NCBI GenBank assembly: GCA_004764695.1
Contig: SMSO01000032.1
Span: 6,964,668 to 7,028,667, forward strand
From: Schizochytrium sp. TIO01
Taxonomy: Eukaryota > Sar > Bigyra > Thraustochytrida > Thraustochytriidae
DNA length: 64,000 bases
Reading direction: 5' to 3'
Position numbers and translations under genes: made by a program. Positions 10,197-23,500 of this stretch are shown here, in pieces. Each line of letters starts with the position of its first letter. The first letter of the stretch is position 1. The notes below the pieces were generated by a model. The model saw only the letters and a list, made by a program, of their open reading frames with translations. It did not search any database and was not told where the DNA came from.

Positions 10197-11263
10197 GTTC
10201 GCAGAGCGGCGCCCTTCGTGGCGCAGAGCTTGACTTGGAGGGATGCTGGATGACTTCGTTCGTCTCAAGTTGCCTGCGCCATGGTCGCTCGCGCTGGAGG
10301 CAGAGGCAGGCAGAGGCAGGAGGCCTTTGGAGCTGCGAACGCGCCAAGGTTGCACCTCTTGGCGAGCTGGTTGAGCTGGTTGAGGCGGAAGCTGTTGCGT
10401 CAACTTGAACTGAGGCCCACAACAAATCAAGGCCACGAATCAGCCCAGTCTACCCGTGGCTGATCGGGAAGCTCGCCGCGCTCGCGTTGCTCAAGAACAG
10501 CGGCGCCGTGGCGGTCGGAGAAGGGATCGAGAGCTGGGATGAATTGATGGGAGGCGCAGCGATGAGGCAGGGAGCCAGCGATGCAGTCGTGGTCGCCAAC
10601 GATGGAAGCGAAGAGAGCGAGAGCGCTTGAAGACGAACCTCGAAGAAGATGAGCCTGGCACGAGTGAGCTTCATCTAATTCTCTTTGGTCTGCTCCCGCC
10701 GCACATTGCGCCTGTGGAATTTTGTGGCAATTTCGAAGAAGCCAATTCATTCCTCGACGTTGGCGGGAGTCAAGAAGGCTTCGAGGTAAGTTCTTCCGAC
10801 GCTGTTCTCTGAGGCTTCGATCGAGGTCTTCGGGATCTTGCTCGCTGGTCCATTGCTCCGCCGCGTCTGATTCCTCGAAGCCATCGAGGGAGCGAAGGAT
10901 TGAGTCTTCGAGGATCCTCAAAAGGAAAGGATCACTGATGATGATGTGCTGGTTGGTCTTCAGCCACCATTTCGTACCTACCAGTGTGCCGCTACCGATT
11001 CGATCCTTCTGAAACAACGCAAGATTTCACGGGGCCACTCTATTCATCCATCGCAATAACTTCAGCACTGTAGAGCACGCAGTCAGACCGTCAGAGATCC
11101 TCGAAGACTCCAAATCACTTGGATTTGGCTCGAAGGCCACGCTTTCATCAACATTCTCTAAAGTGGGCTCCTAGATCTTTCGAGCTTTTGTTTGTCTCCA
11201 CTGTGTTTGTTTGTTCTTTCAAGTTCTAGTTCTTCTTTCTTTCTTTTCTTCTTTCTTTCAAGC

Positions 11264-11264
<1 letters not shown>

Positions 11265-11340
<76 letters not shown>
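11265..11340. repeat. (CTTT)19 tetranucleotide microsatellite
   Basis: An uninterrupted 76-bp pyrimidine tract, preceded by shorter degenerate CTTT runs from about 11230. Frames through it translate to SFFL-type or KKER-type repeats and are artefacts. Confidence 0.95.
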
Positions 11341-11342
<2 letters not shown>

Positions 11343-12520
11343 CTGTGGACAGCACCTCGAGGGCTAAGGCCGCCTAGCACCTCCTACAGCGTTTCGTTAG
11401 ACATTCGCCGAGCGTTCTCCTGCAGGTCCGAGCGGCTTTGGCTCTTTCTTGCCTAACTCACTACGATGCGAGGTTTCTCCTTTCGCAAGCTTTAAGTGGT
11501 CTACCAGCAGCCGTGGCCAGGGTCCCTCGGCCAGCGCTGGGCCGCGCTAACCCCGTCGGCTCGCTCCGTGCCGGTGTTTACGCGGCTGTTTGCAAACTGA
11601 TTGATCGGGAGCGCAATCAATCATCTGTTTCTAAGTTGCGACTTTTCAGGAGACAGCGAGAAATCCAAGCAATCATACATTTGTCTCGAATGTTGGCGCC
11701 TCATCAGTACTACTTTCTTCCACGTTCTTTTTATGACGTACGTTTATTATTCTATTATTGTTAAAACATAAAATTTAAAAATTATCATACTCGCTTTTAA
11801 AAAGTTAACCTTTTAAGAAATTAAAAATGGGAAGAGAACGAAGATCGCGATGTTCTCTGATTGGCGGCAGAAGACCTCGAGCTAGCAAGGAGAACTGGAC
11901 GAGAGCAAGAGTAGTGCCGGCAGGCCTAGTAGTCTTTGGGGCGACTCGACAGATGCGATCATCGAAGGCTCTGTAAGCAGCGAGGAACCTGAAGGAAGCC
12001 GCCTACCTCGAGCACAGCTTTCGAGGTACCCTCAATGCAAAGTTGGTTTAGCTCTTTTCTGCCATCCCGTTCCTGAGAACAGGAGTTCTTCCTTGCCTTG
12101 TAATTCGAGGAGTGAGAAGAAAAGAAGAGAAGAGGAACTGGCAGCAAGGCTAGTGCTGCCTAAGCTTTACTGTAGCACTGGGAGGAAGTTGCAGGAAGAA
12201 GGAAAGAGAAAGGAAAAGGAAGAGAAAGAGACAGCAGTGTGAGGGACAGACTCACTCACTCACTCAAAGAAAGTTAAAGCGTAACAAGACAAGAACTTCA
12301 GGCTTCTGGGCAGATTGAAGGCGCTGAGAACAGGGTAAAGAGAAGAGAGTCCGGCAGAAAGACACACAGCTATACCTCAGTCTGGTGTACTCGAGCTTCG
12401 CCTCGACACTTAAACCTCCTCTCACCCACCACCCTCAAGTGCTAACTCCATGAAGCCATGAGGGTTGGCGTGACTTTTATCTAGCTAGGCCTTTCTTTCA
12501 GCTTGAAACTTTATCGCTTT

Positions 12521-12521
12521 A

Positions 12522-12576
<55 letters not shown>
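12521..12576. repeat. (ATAA)14 tetranucleotide microsatellite
   Basis: A perfect 56-bp ATAA array, about 370 bp upstream of the helical-protein gene that starts at 12949. Confidence 0.95.
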
Positions 12577-12948
12577 CAAAAGTTGGTAGGAAATAAAAGA
12601 GAAGCTCACAAGCAAGGAGTCTTAGTGGGCGGTTAGAAAAGGGTAGTGGAGGAGCCTAGCTCGAACTTTTGAGACTTGGAGAATTCGAACTTAGAACTTA
12701 GGTTTAAAACATTTTCTTTATCGTGCTTGACTTTTAATTTTAAAAGGGAGGAGACAGCTAGCTAGAAATTGAAAGAACCGTGACTTGGAGAGCTTTGGAG
12801 ACCAAGCAAACCCGAAACTCGAGCAATCTCGAATTGAAGATAACACGAAAACCCCAACAAGCTAGGCTGAGCAAGGACAAGCGAAGCGAAACAAAGCGGA
12901 AGTTTAAGCAAGCAGTGAGTGCAGTAGATTACAAACACACCAGCAAAG

Positions 12949-14049
12949 ATGTTGGCGGAACAAAGCTCGACGCAAGCCCAACACCACCCTAATGCTAGCG
13001 ATTATGAATACTGGCAAAAGGAGCAGGCGGCCAGCAACAACACCAGCAAGCAGGATATTCTCCACGGCGAGGTGGCTGAACAGCCGCACGAAACCAAAAA
13101 TGCTGACCTCACTGATATGAGCGACAATTCCAGCGTGATGAGCGGTGACCGCCGCACGTCTCAGGCTGAGAGTGTAATTGAGGAGGACAAACACACATCT
13201 CATGCGGATAGCGTCTCTTCCACACCGTTTACCGCGGAGACTGAGAGCGAACATAAGCCGTCGACAGCAACTGCAGAACTCCCCCACGAGGACCTCATTC
13301 AGGATGACGTACCCGCCAAAACTGAAGAACAGCGCGAACTCGATGTATCCTCCAAGCAACTCAAGCATGTGGGGGGCCTTGACAAGCTCAAGACTTGGCG
13401 CCAGAGACACTTCTGTGAGACGTTTACTGAGCCCACCGAGGAGGACAAGACAGAGTGGGAGAAGTTCTTGCGCATGCATCATCGTGTGCAGTTTGCCATC
13501 AAGGACAGAAACGAGGCCTTGAAGAAGTGCGCCAAGCTCCAGGAGGTTGCCAAGAACTTTGATAGGCGCTTTCGCCAAATCCCTAGCTCCGTCGTTGACG
13601 CCAACAAGCGCATCGACACTGCCATCAAGGAGGCCAGCAGTTATACTTCGCTGAAGCACATCAACAACCGCGCCAAGGAAATTCGAGAGCTTCGTAAGGA
13701 TACTCTCTACCACCGTGACGCCAAGGACCGTGCACGCCGCAAGAGCAACACTGCCGCTGCCGGTGGCCGTGGCGAGCCAGACAAGCGCGAGCTTGAGATG
13801 CGTAAGGAGGGCGACCAGTACGAACTCGGTCGTGAGAAGGTCCACTTCGCGCTCAAACATTTCAATGAAGATGCCTACAACATCATCACCTCAGGCGAGC
13901 TCATTAACCTTTTCGACAGTGAGTACATGCTCCTCCGCGCGCTTCGCGACGAGCTTAACCAGCATGATGTCATGAAGGGAGATGTTAAGCTTTACAAAAA
14001 GCACTGGAAGACCTTCTCCAAACGCATGGGCACCGTCATGAAGGAGTAA
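12949..14049 (+). CDS. Predicted helical/coiled-coil cytoplasmic protein, possibly BAR-like
   Basis: A 366-aa ORF from the ATG at 12949 (context caaagATGt). Residues 1 to about 130 are polar and acidic with many Ser, Glu, His and Gln, probably disordered. Residues about 135-366 are strongly helical and charged, with long amphipathic stretches (for example KDRNEALKKCAKLQEVAKNF, then about 60 further residues to the RELRKDTLYHRD region), a basic Gly/Ala linker (RARRKSNTAAAGGRGEPDKRE), and a final helical block (EKVHFALKHFNEDAYNII onward). There is no membrane segment. This arrangement fits a BAR-type or other coiled-coil scaffold, but I cannot assign a family. Third codon positions are mostly G or C, suggesting stronger expression than the AT-rich neighbours. 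Confidence 0.75.
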   Translation: MLAEQSSTQAQHHPNASDYEYWQKEQAASNNTSKQDILHGEVAEQPHETKNADLTDMSDNSSVMSGDRRTSQAESVIEEDKHTSHADSVSSTPFTAETESEHKPSTATAELPHEDLIQDDVPAKTEEQRELDVSSKQLKHVGGLDKLKTWRQRHFCETFTEPTEEDKTEWEKFLRMHHRVQFAIKDRNEALKKCAKLQEVAKNFDRRFRQIPSSVVDANKRIDTAIKEASSYTSLKHINNRAKEIRELRKDTLYHRDAKDRARRKSNTAAAGGRGEPDKRELEMRKEGDQYELGREKVHFALKHFNEDAYNIITSGELINLFDSEYMLLRALRDELNQHDVMKGDVKLYKKHWKTFSKRMGTVMKE

Positions 14050-14522
14050 ATGTCATTATTTTCGCCACACATATGTCTCTTGCGCACGTTACAGGTGTAA
14101 GTAAAAAACGCGTAATTCTTTTCCATTAGGATTTGCACAGAAACCTTATCGAAAGAGCTATATAACCGCAAACATAAATACTGAGAGTAGGTTGTGCTCC
14201 ATAATTGCCTCCGCTAAGGGAGGAGCTCAACTCCTTTTACTTTGGTTGTTTGCAGATTTCTATCTTTCTTTTTGTCGTACTAATAGTATAAATCATCAGA
14301 CTTTCAAAACCATTTTCCCCTAATTCTTTTCTTCATTTAAGTTGTAGAAATCGAAGATCTAATTTGGTGCAACAGACAATTAGATTTCGCTTTGATGAAA
14401 TGTGACTTGAACTGCCAAGCTCAAATCTTGTGCAAGTATTTTTATCATGAAAACCTCAAAACTCATATAGTAAATTTTAAAATGTTTAGTAGCAAATGTG
14501 TAAACATTGGTCTATAGAAACC
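14050..14522. other. Convergent intergenic spacer
   Basis: AT-rich 3' flank shared by the convergent helical-protein gene (plus) and giant gene (minus). It presumably contains both polyadenylation regions. No ORF or structured element was recognised. Confidence 0.5.
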
Positions 14523-17500
14523 TTATACGCTTCCCTGGTTCCGTGATATAACGTATTCAATGGCTTTCTTCACAGCATCCTGAAGCTCTTGTGGTTGGAT
14601 CTGAATAACGTCAACCGTCTTGGCTTCGGCAATAGTTTCAATCCCAACGCGAAGTTTTTCCAGCAGCTGGTCAATATTGCACTCCCCTCCAAGATCTTCC
14701 AAATTGACTTCTGTGTTGCTCTTCAGCAAATTTATCAGGCACGTCAATGGGATTTGACAAGCAGATGGACGGAAAAGTCCAGTTGCATATGGCAGCCTCA
14801 TTCGACGGAAATCCTCCCCTGCTTCAGGGGGATAGAAAAGCAGTTTGCTATCCATGTTCAATAAAGCGTCTAGGTCCGAGGCATGTGCCATACCTTTCGC
14901 TAGCGCCCATAGTTTATGCATTACGAAGCTCCAACCACGCTGCGGATCAGTCTCATATTGAGACACCACTGCAGCAACCTCAGCGAACATGTCCACAGAG
15001 GAAACCTCCTTGTCTAAGAGGGGCGCAAAAACCCCGCGCCACAAGGCAGGAACTCGTTCTGGGCGGTCTAATTTAATAAAACGTAGGGACAGACCATATA
15101 AGATCGTACGGATAGTGCCCTCACGCTTTGCCACGTCGTTTGCACAAGTGGCTCTTAGGCTTCCAGCGTGTTCAGCAGCCCATTCAAGAGCTCTAGCTAG
15201 ATCATCTTGATGGACAAGATTCTTCACCAAATGTGTAATATGAATTGGCTTTTTCTCGCATGTAAGCACTGCCCACACAGCTGAGTAATATGGATTTTCG
15301 TGTCTCTCGTTGCCATTCTCGACTTCAGGTGCAAAGGCATTACTGCGAATAACATACTTTGCCAATTTCAAGACATCATCTGATAGAGCACTTTGAAGTA
15401 ACGCAACCAAGTTCTCTTTACGAAGAGCTCGTAATACCACGGCAGGAGATCGGCAAGCTGACAACAGAAGCACAAACTCGTTCAATGCTACAACCTCGTT
15501 GCGTATCCACTCTTTCTCATAAACATCTTGAAAATTGATGGAATGTCCTCGACGAACAGCATCTGTCATGTCCTCTAGGGATTCGTAACTACCGCCCCAG
15601 CTAAATGTTCTACAGATCCTCTCACTTGGGGTTATCTGATCGCTAAGCTGGTGCGGAAAGCCTACCTGGTCAATGAACATTGTCCTCAGCACAGTTTCGG
15701 GTGACAAAAGATTTGGGGGAAGCAACGCATCTTTGAATTCTTCATACTTGCTCGCTTCGGTGCACATCATACAACACCACGCGGCAATTTTGATATTAGG
15801 TGAGATGTTGTTGGCCCCCTGTAAATCGCGCTCAACGAAGTCGGGAAAATCACGCCCAAAATCTTGCTTAAACGATAATAACGCAAACTGCACCATAGCA
15901 GCCACTGGGGTGTTTTGGAGGTTCTTTTTTGATGTAAGAGATGAAGAAACCTCAACAATTGCTGTAGCTGGAATGTCCTCTGTGTATTGGCGAGAAGAAT
16001 TTTTCAGTTCTCGCATTATATGCAGATACGCCTCAACAAAATGGCGTGATGTGAGAATGGAAAGACGTGGCATTTTCTTGCACAAAAGCTCAACGAGGTC
16101 TTCTGCAGGTGATATTGAAGAGTAAGCTTCATCTAGAGTGCTGATCATTCTCAGAGAAATTGACTCACCTCCAAATAAAGTTTGGCATAAATGAAACCAT
16201 ACCTGAATTGCCAAGCTCGATTTAACGTTCTGTCGCTTCTTGATGACCTCGTTCAACAACTCGCGAGGGAGTCGTGCATTTACTGAATTGCCATTAACAC
16301 TTTCAAGTAAGGTTAGATCGGATGCGTCTATTCTGTTGGCAATTAAAAGTGCATATATTCGATCTCGGTTTGTTGCCAGCCAGCTAAAAAGCTCTTTCTT
16401 GTGTGCGTTAGAAAGCATATGATATTCATCAATAACCAAGAACATTTCGCCACCTTCATCAGGTACTTTGCGCATTAAAACAGTGGCAAGAGCAGTATCG
16501 ACAAGCTCATCGTCAGACCCATCCACATAGGCAAAGCCGATGTGCTCTTTTGCAAACGTCTTGCCAAGATTTTCTGAGAAGTGAGACTTTCCTGCACCAG
16601 GAGGCGAAACTAGTAGCACAATTGCGGGCTTCTTGGAAGGAGAAAGTATATTATCAATCTGCTCACGATAATCATTCGCCTGAATAGCTTCTTTCGCTAG
16701 AAGCCAGCAGGTGTTGCCAACATCCTGAGCATTCGGTGTCCTTTGCGGAGAAGCGCTTGCGTTATTTTCCTCTTCAAGTGACGCTAGAAATTTTAGATCA
16801 TGATCTTCATCAACAGTAACCTCGGCAACCCCCCCTACCTCGCTTTGACGTGCTGGCATAAGAATATTATGCAAATTTATGTCCAGAGAATTCCAAGACA
16901 TGGAACTCTGTAACCTAAAAAATAGATTGCTGAAAGCTTCGTCCATCTCGAAAACATGTATGGGACGATTTGCTCGTAAGTCAGGCCGAACCAAATCATG
17001 TGAAGATACGAGCATTCTTGAAAGGGCTGGAGGTGCTCGCTTTAGAACACACCGGTCTCTGTTCTCCCCAAAATTCCAGGAAGTATCACAATCTTCGATG
17101 TAAACAAAGCGCCAAGGATGATGTTTTGTATACTCAGCAATCCATTTGAGAAGTTGATCGTTGATTGTGGGTAGGCCACGTACCCAAACAAGCCATGTGA
17201 ATTCGGAAAAACACCCAATTATCCGCAGGTACATCGATGCGTCATCGCGTGCATTTATCAGACTATCATGACCAAGATCACAGTCAACATAGGTGATGCC
17301 ATATCGGTCTAGCTCTTGGCGCTCTTGGCGGCGAACAATATGGACACCATACAGATCATTTTTTCGTTCAATAAACTTGTGTGCGTAAATCGGTAGCGTA
17401 TATACCTTAACTAGCTGCCGGCGTACTGGTTCCTCAGAAGGCATAGATGCTGCCACACAATTTGCAATGATCAAGAGGTTTATGTCTTCTGCTTCTAAAT

Positions 17501-20500
17501 CTCCGTCGCCCGATCGATCGTGGTTAATCTCGCGTCGTGTTAGATGTGGCGCAATAAAAGAGGCGGAGGAATTTCGGAGGGTGTTCATCATAAACTGCTT
17601 GACAGTCGCAGGTAATGGACTTCGAGCTACCTTAGCCAGCCACCCAAGAAGCCCATCACGATGCTCAACCTCAACCTCAATGCGCTTGCTTTCTCGATCT
17701 GTATTCCCTTGATCTTGGGTTTGCTTTGATGAGTTGGGTTTTTGAAGCTCACGATCTCTTAACTTGTCCATAGACTTCTCTAACAAGCGCGAGTGGAAAA
17801 CATAGGCAATAGGCAGACCATGGGCATCAGAGTAGTGAATTTTTAGCTGTCTCGTGTCCAAAGGTACAAAGTAAAGATCGAATCCCGGGTCGTCCCCATG
17901 CAGAGACCAGACCACCGTAGTAGAAGACCGAAGTTTTCCATTCCCAGTACTCGTGTAGTCAAGGAGTGAACCCTTTTGCGATTTGTTCTCAATAATTGAA
18001 GGAGAGCGTGAAGTTTTTTTCCGGCGCACAGTAGGCCCAAGAATAAAACTATCGTCAACAGGTTTCCTTATGTCTATAGACGTTTCCGTCGAGGCATTCA
18101 TAAATTCTCGGTTCCGCCTACGTGGAACAGAGGGTTCCCCTTCATCATCACTATCTTCAAAGTCTTCCACGAAGATGCGTTTTCCACGACTTGCACTTTC
18201 TTCTTTTAATTCCTTGATGATTTTAAGTCCAGCTGAGCGAAACTTCTGCTGTGTAATGTGTGCATGTGGAGCGACAAGACGATTTGCAAAATCGCCCTTC
18301 CCGCTGTTATGGTACTCCGCTTTCTGAGTATGATTTTCGATCACTAGCTCCAAAATGAAAAACAGCTGCGAACGCAACTCTGGAGACGTAGTAGATTTTA
18401 TCACATCAAATGCAAATTGGAACTCTCGTACTCGTTGTTCGTCATCAAGAACAATTTGCAAGGGTTTCTGGTTTCCTCCTGAGCACATGTCTCTTAGTGT
18501 TGCACGAGTTTGACGTACAATGAAGAGCTCCTCTACCAAATACTGATTATAAAAATTTCTATTGGACTCTGCGTCTTCGCTTAAAACAGAATTGTCAGGT
18601 GCCGTTTCTTCACAACCCTCTTCAGCCTTTTCTGTTGAAACAGTGTCGCTATCAGCATCAATGTTATGCATCGCGTTATGCTTTTCTTGATCGATTACTT
18701 TTATAATTTCTAACATGTCGTTCGTTTCAGAAACTTTGTTACGTACTTTGTTGTAGGCACTTTGCACTAAACACTCAAGCACAAGAATGACTTCTGAGCG
18801 TAAGTGCAGAGCAGCAAGTTTGTGAGTGTCAACGATGTTATACAAGTACAAATCCGGATTTTCTTCTTGGTCTATATCTGTCGTTGCCATTAACAGAGCG
18901 AATGTACCCTGCATAGTTTTACGAAGGTAAAACCCTTTACCAAGAATTGCTGTATCATTTGGTAGAGATTGAAAATAATCCCAAGTTTCTCCATTATTTG
19001 AAAACACATGAGCAATTGATGTCTCTCCGTTGAGGTCATTATCCAAACTAAAGGGACGATGGCGCATAAATTGGTCAGGGTCACTGTCGCCATCATGGGA
19101 GCGCTGAAGGACAGGGTGCAAACCTGGAGCAACCTCTAACGTTCCGTAGGAAGGGCTGGACTTGATTCGTAGTAATGTTCGTGCAGAAACTAGACTGTGT
19201 TGAGACAAATTCATCTTCGAATGATCTTGAGTTTCAGACCAAGTCAATGCAGGTCTGATATCGACCTCTGCCCTAGAGTCTTGCTGCTCTGTGTTTGAAG
19301 CAATGAGTACTTTTGCTCCGCTCACCATAGACGTAATCGAAAGTTTTAAATCCACCTGCTCTTTGTCGCTTTTAAAAGCAGCAGTAGAAGGTGTTTCTCT
19401 AGTCGGCTCGCTAGGAAGACTTCGTACCGAGATAATCGAGCAAACTAAGCACTGTACGTAGAAACGAGCTGCATCAAACTCACTTCTGGACTCTTGCCTT
19501 CTAGATAAGGCTGAAGCTTCAGTCATTTCATTGAAGATCTCATTGGTAAAATCTTTAATACTCCTGCCAACCTCCTCCTCAATAGTTTTGCTTCGAGTCA
19601 CACTTGGACAGTTCGCCTCCCCACAACATATTTCGTAAAGTTCTCTTGCATTGGTTGCAAGTTCATCATTTCCCTCAAAAACATTTTGTGACATGTAGCT
19701 AATCTCAGCTTGTGCCTCATTTGACATAAATTTCTGGAAATCCTTCCGGTGGGCTTTAAAGGCTTTAGCTAACTCGAGAATTGGGATTCCCTTAGTAAGT
19801 GGAGTTAGACCTATGATGACAAAAAGACGATCGAATATTGTTGCTACAATGGGTGCGTTAGATGTTTCCATATTCTGAACAAAAGAAGAAAGTGCTGCTT
19901 TAAGCAATGATCTCTTCTCTGTAAGCCCAATAAGAAAGTTGCCGACCATCTGAAGTTTGTTCCAGTGCGTTGGGATAGTTAGAAACTCTGGTCTTGAAAC
20001 ATGCTGACCAATCAATTTAAAAACTTCCGTCAAAACTTCTTCTTTTTGTAGTTCTTCTTTGGCATTGTAAGCCAACTCAGAAAGTTCTTTCGCCTTAGCT
20101 TCGTTTTCAGAAGGTGTCATGATAAACTCTTCAGTTAGCAAGAGAATCTGCTGTGCGGTTGCAGGCAGATTCTTCGCATCGAAAAGAGATTTCTCAGCCC
20201 CTGGTAATGAATTGTCCACAAATCGCGTATCAATTGAGACTGGAAGTGGGCAATACACACAATTTCCCGCAATACGTTCTATATGTTCTTTACAAGTGCC
20301 TATAACTTTGCGAAATGACTTCTGAGCAGATGAGTTTGCTGAAATGACTCCAATGATATCTGCAGCAGTCAATCCAGCCTGCATGAACCACATTAACAGA
20401 GTAGCCCCAGTGTGGAGCACACAGTCGTCACTGTCCTGATATAGTTCTTTCATTGCCTTAGAAAGGTTGGTAAAAAGTCGAAGGTTGTGTTTTAGCGTAT

Positions 20501-23500
20501 GCACAGAAAACCCTTCTTGAACTCGTGGAAATGAACTGGTCGAGTCCCAAGGTCTAGGAGCATCCAGCCATGGCGTTATATCACCCTCAAGCTTCTTCAA
20601 AACATATTCAATACATTTGCGTGGAAGCTCACGGCCAGGTTCTATTCTCAGAGCATATTCACTATATGTGGAATTGTCTTTCTGAGCAAGAATTAAGAGT
20701 TTCTCTTTCACAATTGGTTCGAGGTTTCCGATAAACCGAGATTGCAAGGCATTTAGAGTAGCACCTGGTAGGGTGTGCGGCATCGTGGCCAGAACGGCCA
20801 ACATTGATAATGGGATTTCCGTCTTAATGTTATCGTTTTTGCATGCAGGAGGAAGATCAGAACACACCGTTCTACTGAACAGATCCCAGTTCATTTCTGT
20901 GCTATGATTCGGAAGCAGCAACAAAGGTAGATTATATGTGGGATTTACAGCCCACGCAAACCATGCTAATTCGCATAGGCTCTTTGAAGGAGCGAGTTGC
21001 TTAGTTTCAGCAACATAGCTCAATATAGCATTCAAGAGAGTCTCTCTAGCGCCATGTGAACTAAAGAAAGCCTTGTTCTCATAGTTTAGGCTTAATTCTT
21101 CCTCAACAAACGTTTTAATGAATATACGCATCAGAATCTTTGAAGATGTGAGAGGAAATTTATTTTGGCTAGTTCCCAGGTCTTCAGTCTTTAGTCTCTG
21201 CCTTAACACTGAATATACAGCAAACTGGAACGGACCCGACCCAGCTTCGTTCAGCGCATCTTCAAGCGCACCGCGAATATCCGAACTAGCACATGTAACA
21301 CAAACCCTCAAAGCAGCGTCTAATCTTGTGACGTCAATACCATCTTCAGTTTCAGCTATTGAAGACAGAAGTTCTAGTAAGAATTTTCCAGGATCATCGT
21401 TGTGCTGTGCAGCTTTAAGAATATATTTGGTGATAAAGGCTGCAAAGCAACTCTCATTTTCCTCTACATATTTTGGAGAGCCAACTGCGATAAACTCTGC
21501 CAAGGCTGCAGGTGAAAAGCGAAGATACCACATATCTTGCTGTGTATCTTGCTTCGCAAACTCTTCAGAACTAGTAATGAGGTCTGAGCTGCCCATAGCC
21601 CAATCTCGAAGTGGTCGAACACAATTTCGAATTACTCCCGCTGTCTCAAGAACGCGATCACGCCAGGACGAGTGTAAGCACAACATGGCAAATGCTGCAC
21701 CAAATTTAATTTGCTGAGAGCCCAGAGAATCATTCACAAGTTTCTGTTCGTTTGTGTTGCTTGTAAATATTAGTTCGGCAACATGCGGTTGAGCAATAAG
21801 AGCATGAGGTGGAAAATCTAAAGACACTAAAGTCTTGATCAGCTTAGTCTTGATCAGCTTCGTCTTGAGGTTATCGCTCTCATTGCCAGATTTGAAGTAA
21901 AAATATAGATCAGATTTAAGAAAGTCGTTCACAAGCCGAGCGAAATCTTGTTCTTGAGCGTCTATTCCGAATGCAACCTGATGTTTTAGAAGCGACCAAG
22001 CAAGCACAGCTCGGCGATGCAACAACTCCTCGTTGTTCTCCACTGCACTCCCTAGCGAATCTCGAACACAGTCAAGATCAAATGTTAGACGTTCAACCGT
22101 CTGAACGTTTAATGGTAAAGAAGACATTCGTGTCTTACTTAAAGATAAGGCTAACAGTAAGCGCAGTGGCGACTCTTCTAAAAGATGTTGCAGGACCGGA
22201 ATTGAAACCTCAGGAGTTCGTGCCCAGGCGCTGTAAACATGATTCCAATCAAGATCCTCACCCCGCAACGCGTTTTGCTCAATGATGTCGCTCAAAGGTG
22301 TCATACTGTCTCCACGCCCTGGGTCTACAACACGAACTTGACGCCCATCATCTTTGGTTCCAAATTTGCTGCATAATATCTCTCCAGGATTATCAGCGCG
22401 TCCAATGTTGAAGGCATCTTCGACGCCGCCAAGACATTGCATCTCCGTTTCATGCTTTAGCAAAGTTAAAAATACCTCAAGGCGGGTTTCTTGGGAGGCA
22501 AGCATCATGACTGGATCTTTGGTGACATCAGAAAAGTGAACAAAGGCTTTCTCTTCTACTGATACACTTACTGGTGACAAGCTATTCTCATCGGAATTCA
22601 TCAAACTATCCGCCCCCACCTTAGGCTCTCCAATAAAGATCTCCAGGTATTCGCGAAGAGCCAGTGCTACAAGATCAGAGACAAGAACCGGTTGTTCCTT
22701 AGCAAGATCATCATCAGTGCTCAGCTTTTTTTTGTAAAGAAAGGTCATGAGGTTGTGCAGGATACGCGGGTTGGACGAGGTCCGAACAGCGATCTCAGAT
22801 AGACATGCTGGTATTGTGACGGAGCTCTTGCAAAATTCACGGATATCAGCGATGTCCTTTTCTGAGACATAGAAGCCTGGCCCCAGAAGAATACGAAGCC
22901 CGAGAATTACGCGCTGAAGCTCTCTCTCGATAGCCACATCTTTTGGCCAAACTCTGTCCATTCGAACATGCAAAACTCTCAAACTCTCATAAGTTGTCCC
23001 CCCTGTAGGCATTGTAATCTTAATCGAAGTCAAGTCTCGGGAGGCACAGCTGGTGATCAAGAGGAGTGGAATCTTACGAGCAGCACAATGTGTAGCAATC
23101 ACTTGTAATCTGTCCCGTGCCAAAAGTTGTGCATGAGAAAGCGCAACAATATCTTCATTTGCGAGTTCGTATTCGTCTTGAACGCTCAGGATCCCTCGAA
23201 GCTTTTCTATACAGTGCGGATCCCGCGCATTGACTAAGTTTATCTGTTTATCGAGGACATCACATAGATTTTCGGCAATGAATTCTGGGTCGTCGGATAC
23301 TAGCACATGCGTATATTGATGCACTGCAGGTTGATCAATTTCTCGCAATCCCCGAAACCACGACTTCAATTCGTCTTTCCACTTTAAAGCACTCTCGGTT
23401 CGAGTATGAATTCTTTTCAATGTTTCGCCCAAAAATCGATTGCTGTTGCGAAGCTGAGTTGAGACAGCTGGTAAAATGCAACCAAATGGGGTTAGCCTAT

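Larger units (their letters stand above)
7031..12948. other. Gene-poor, repeat-rich stretch (5.9 kb)
   Basis: No ATG-initiated ORF with credible protein features is seen. Long frames around 9744-11017 start at GTG or TTG and owe their length to a CTG/CAG repeat. The stretch contains trinucleotide and tetranucleotide repeats (annotated separately), a 9-bp perfect inverted repeat at 8718-8744, and a degenerate 'cttgaag' repetition near 8925-8985. GC content varies sharply along it. Undetected spliced genes or non-coding RNAs cannot be excluded. Confidence 0.55.

Noticed and set aside
9744-11017. Two long minus-strand open frames (196 and 230 codons) overlapping by 10 bp in different frames, one with polyQ; looked like a frameshifted gene
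   Set aside because: Both start at non-ATG codons (TTG, GTG), have no recognisable domain, and the second owes its length to the CTG/CAG repeat.
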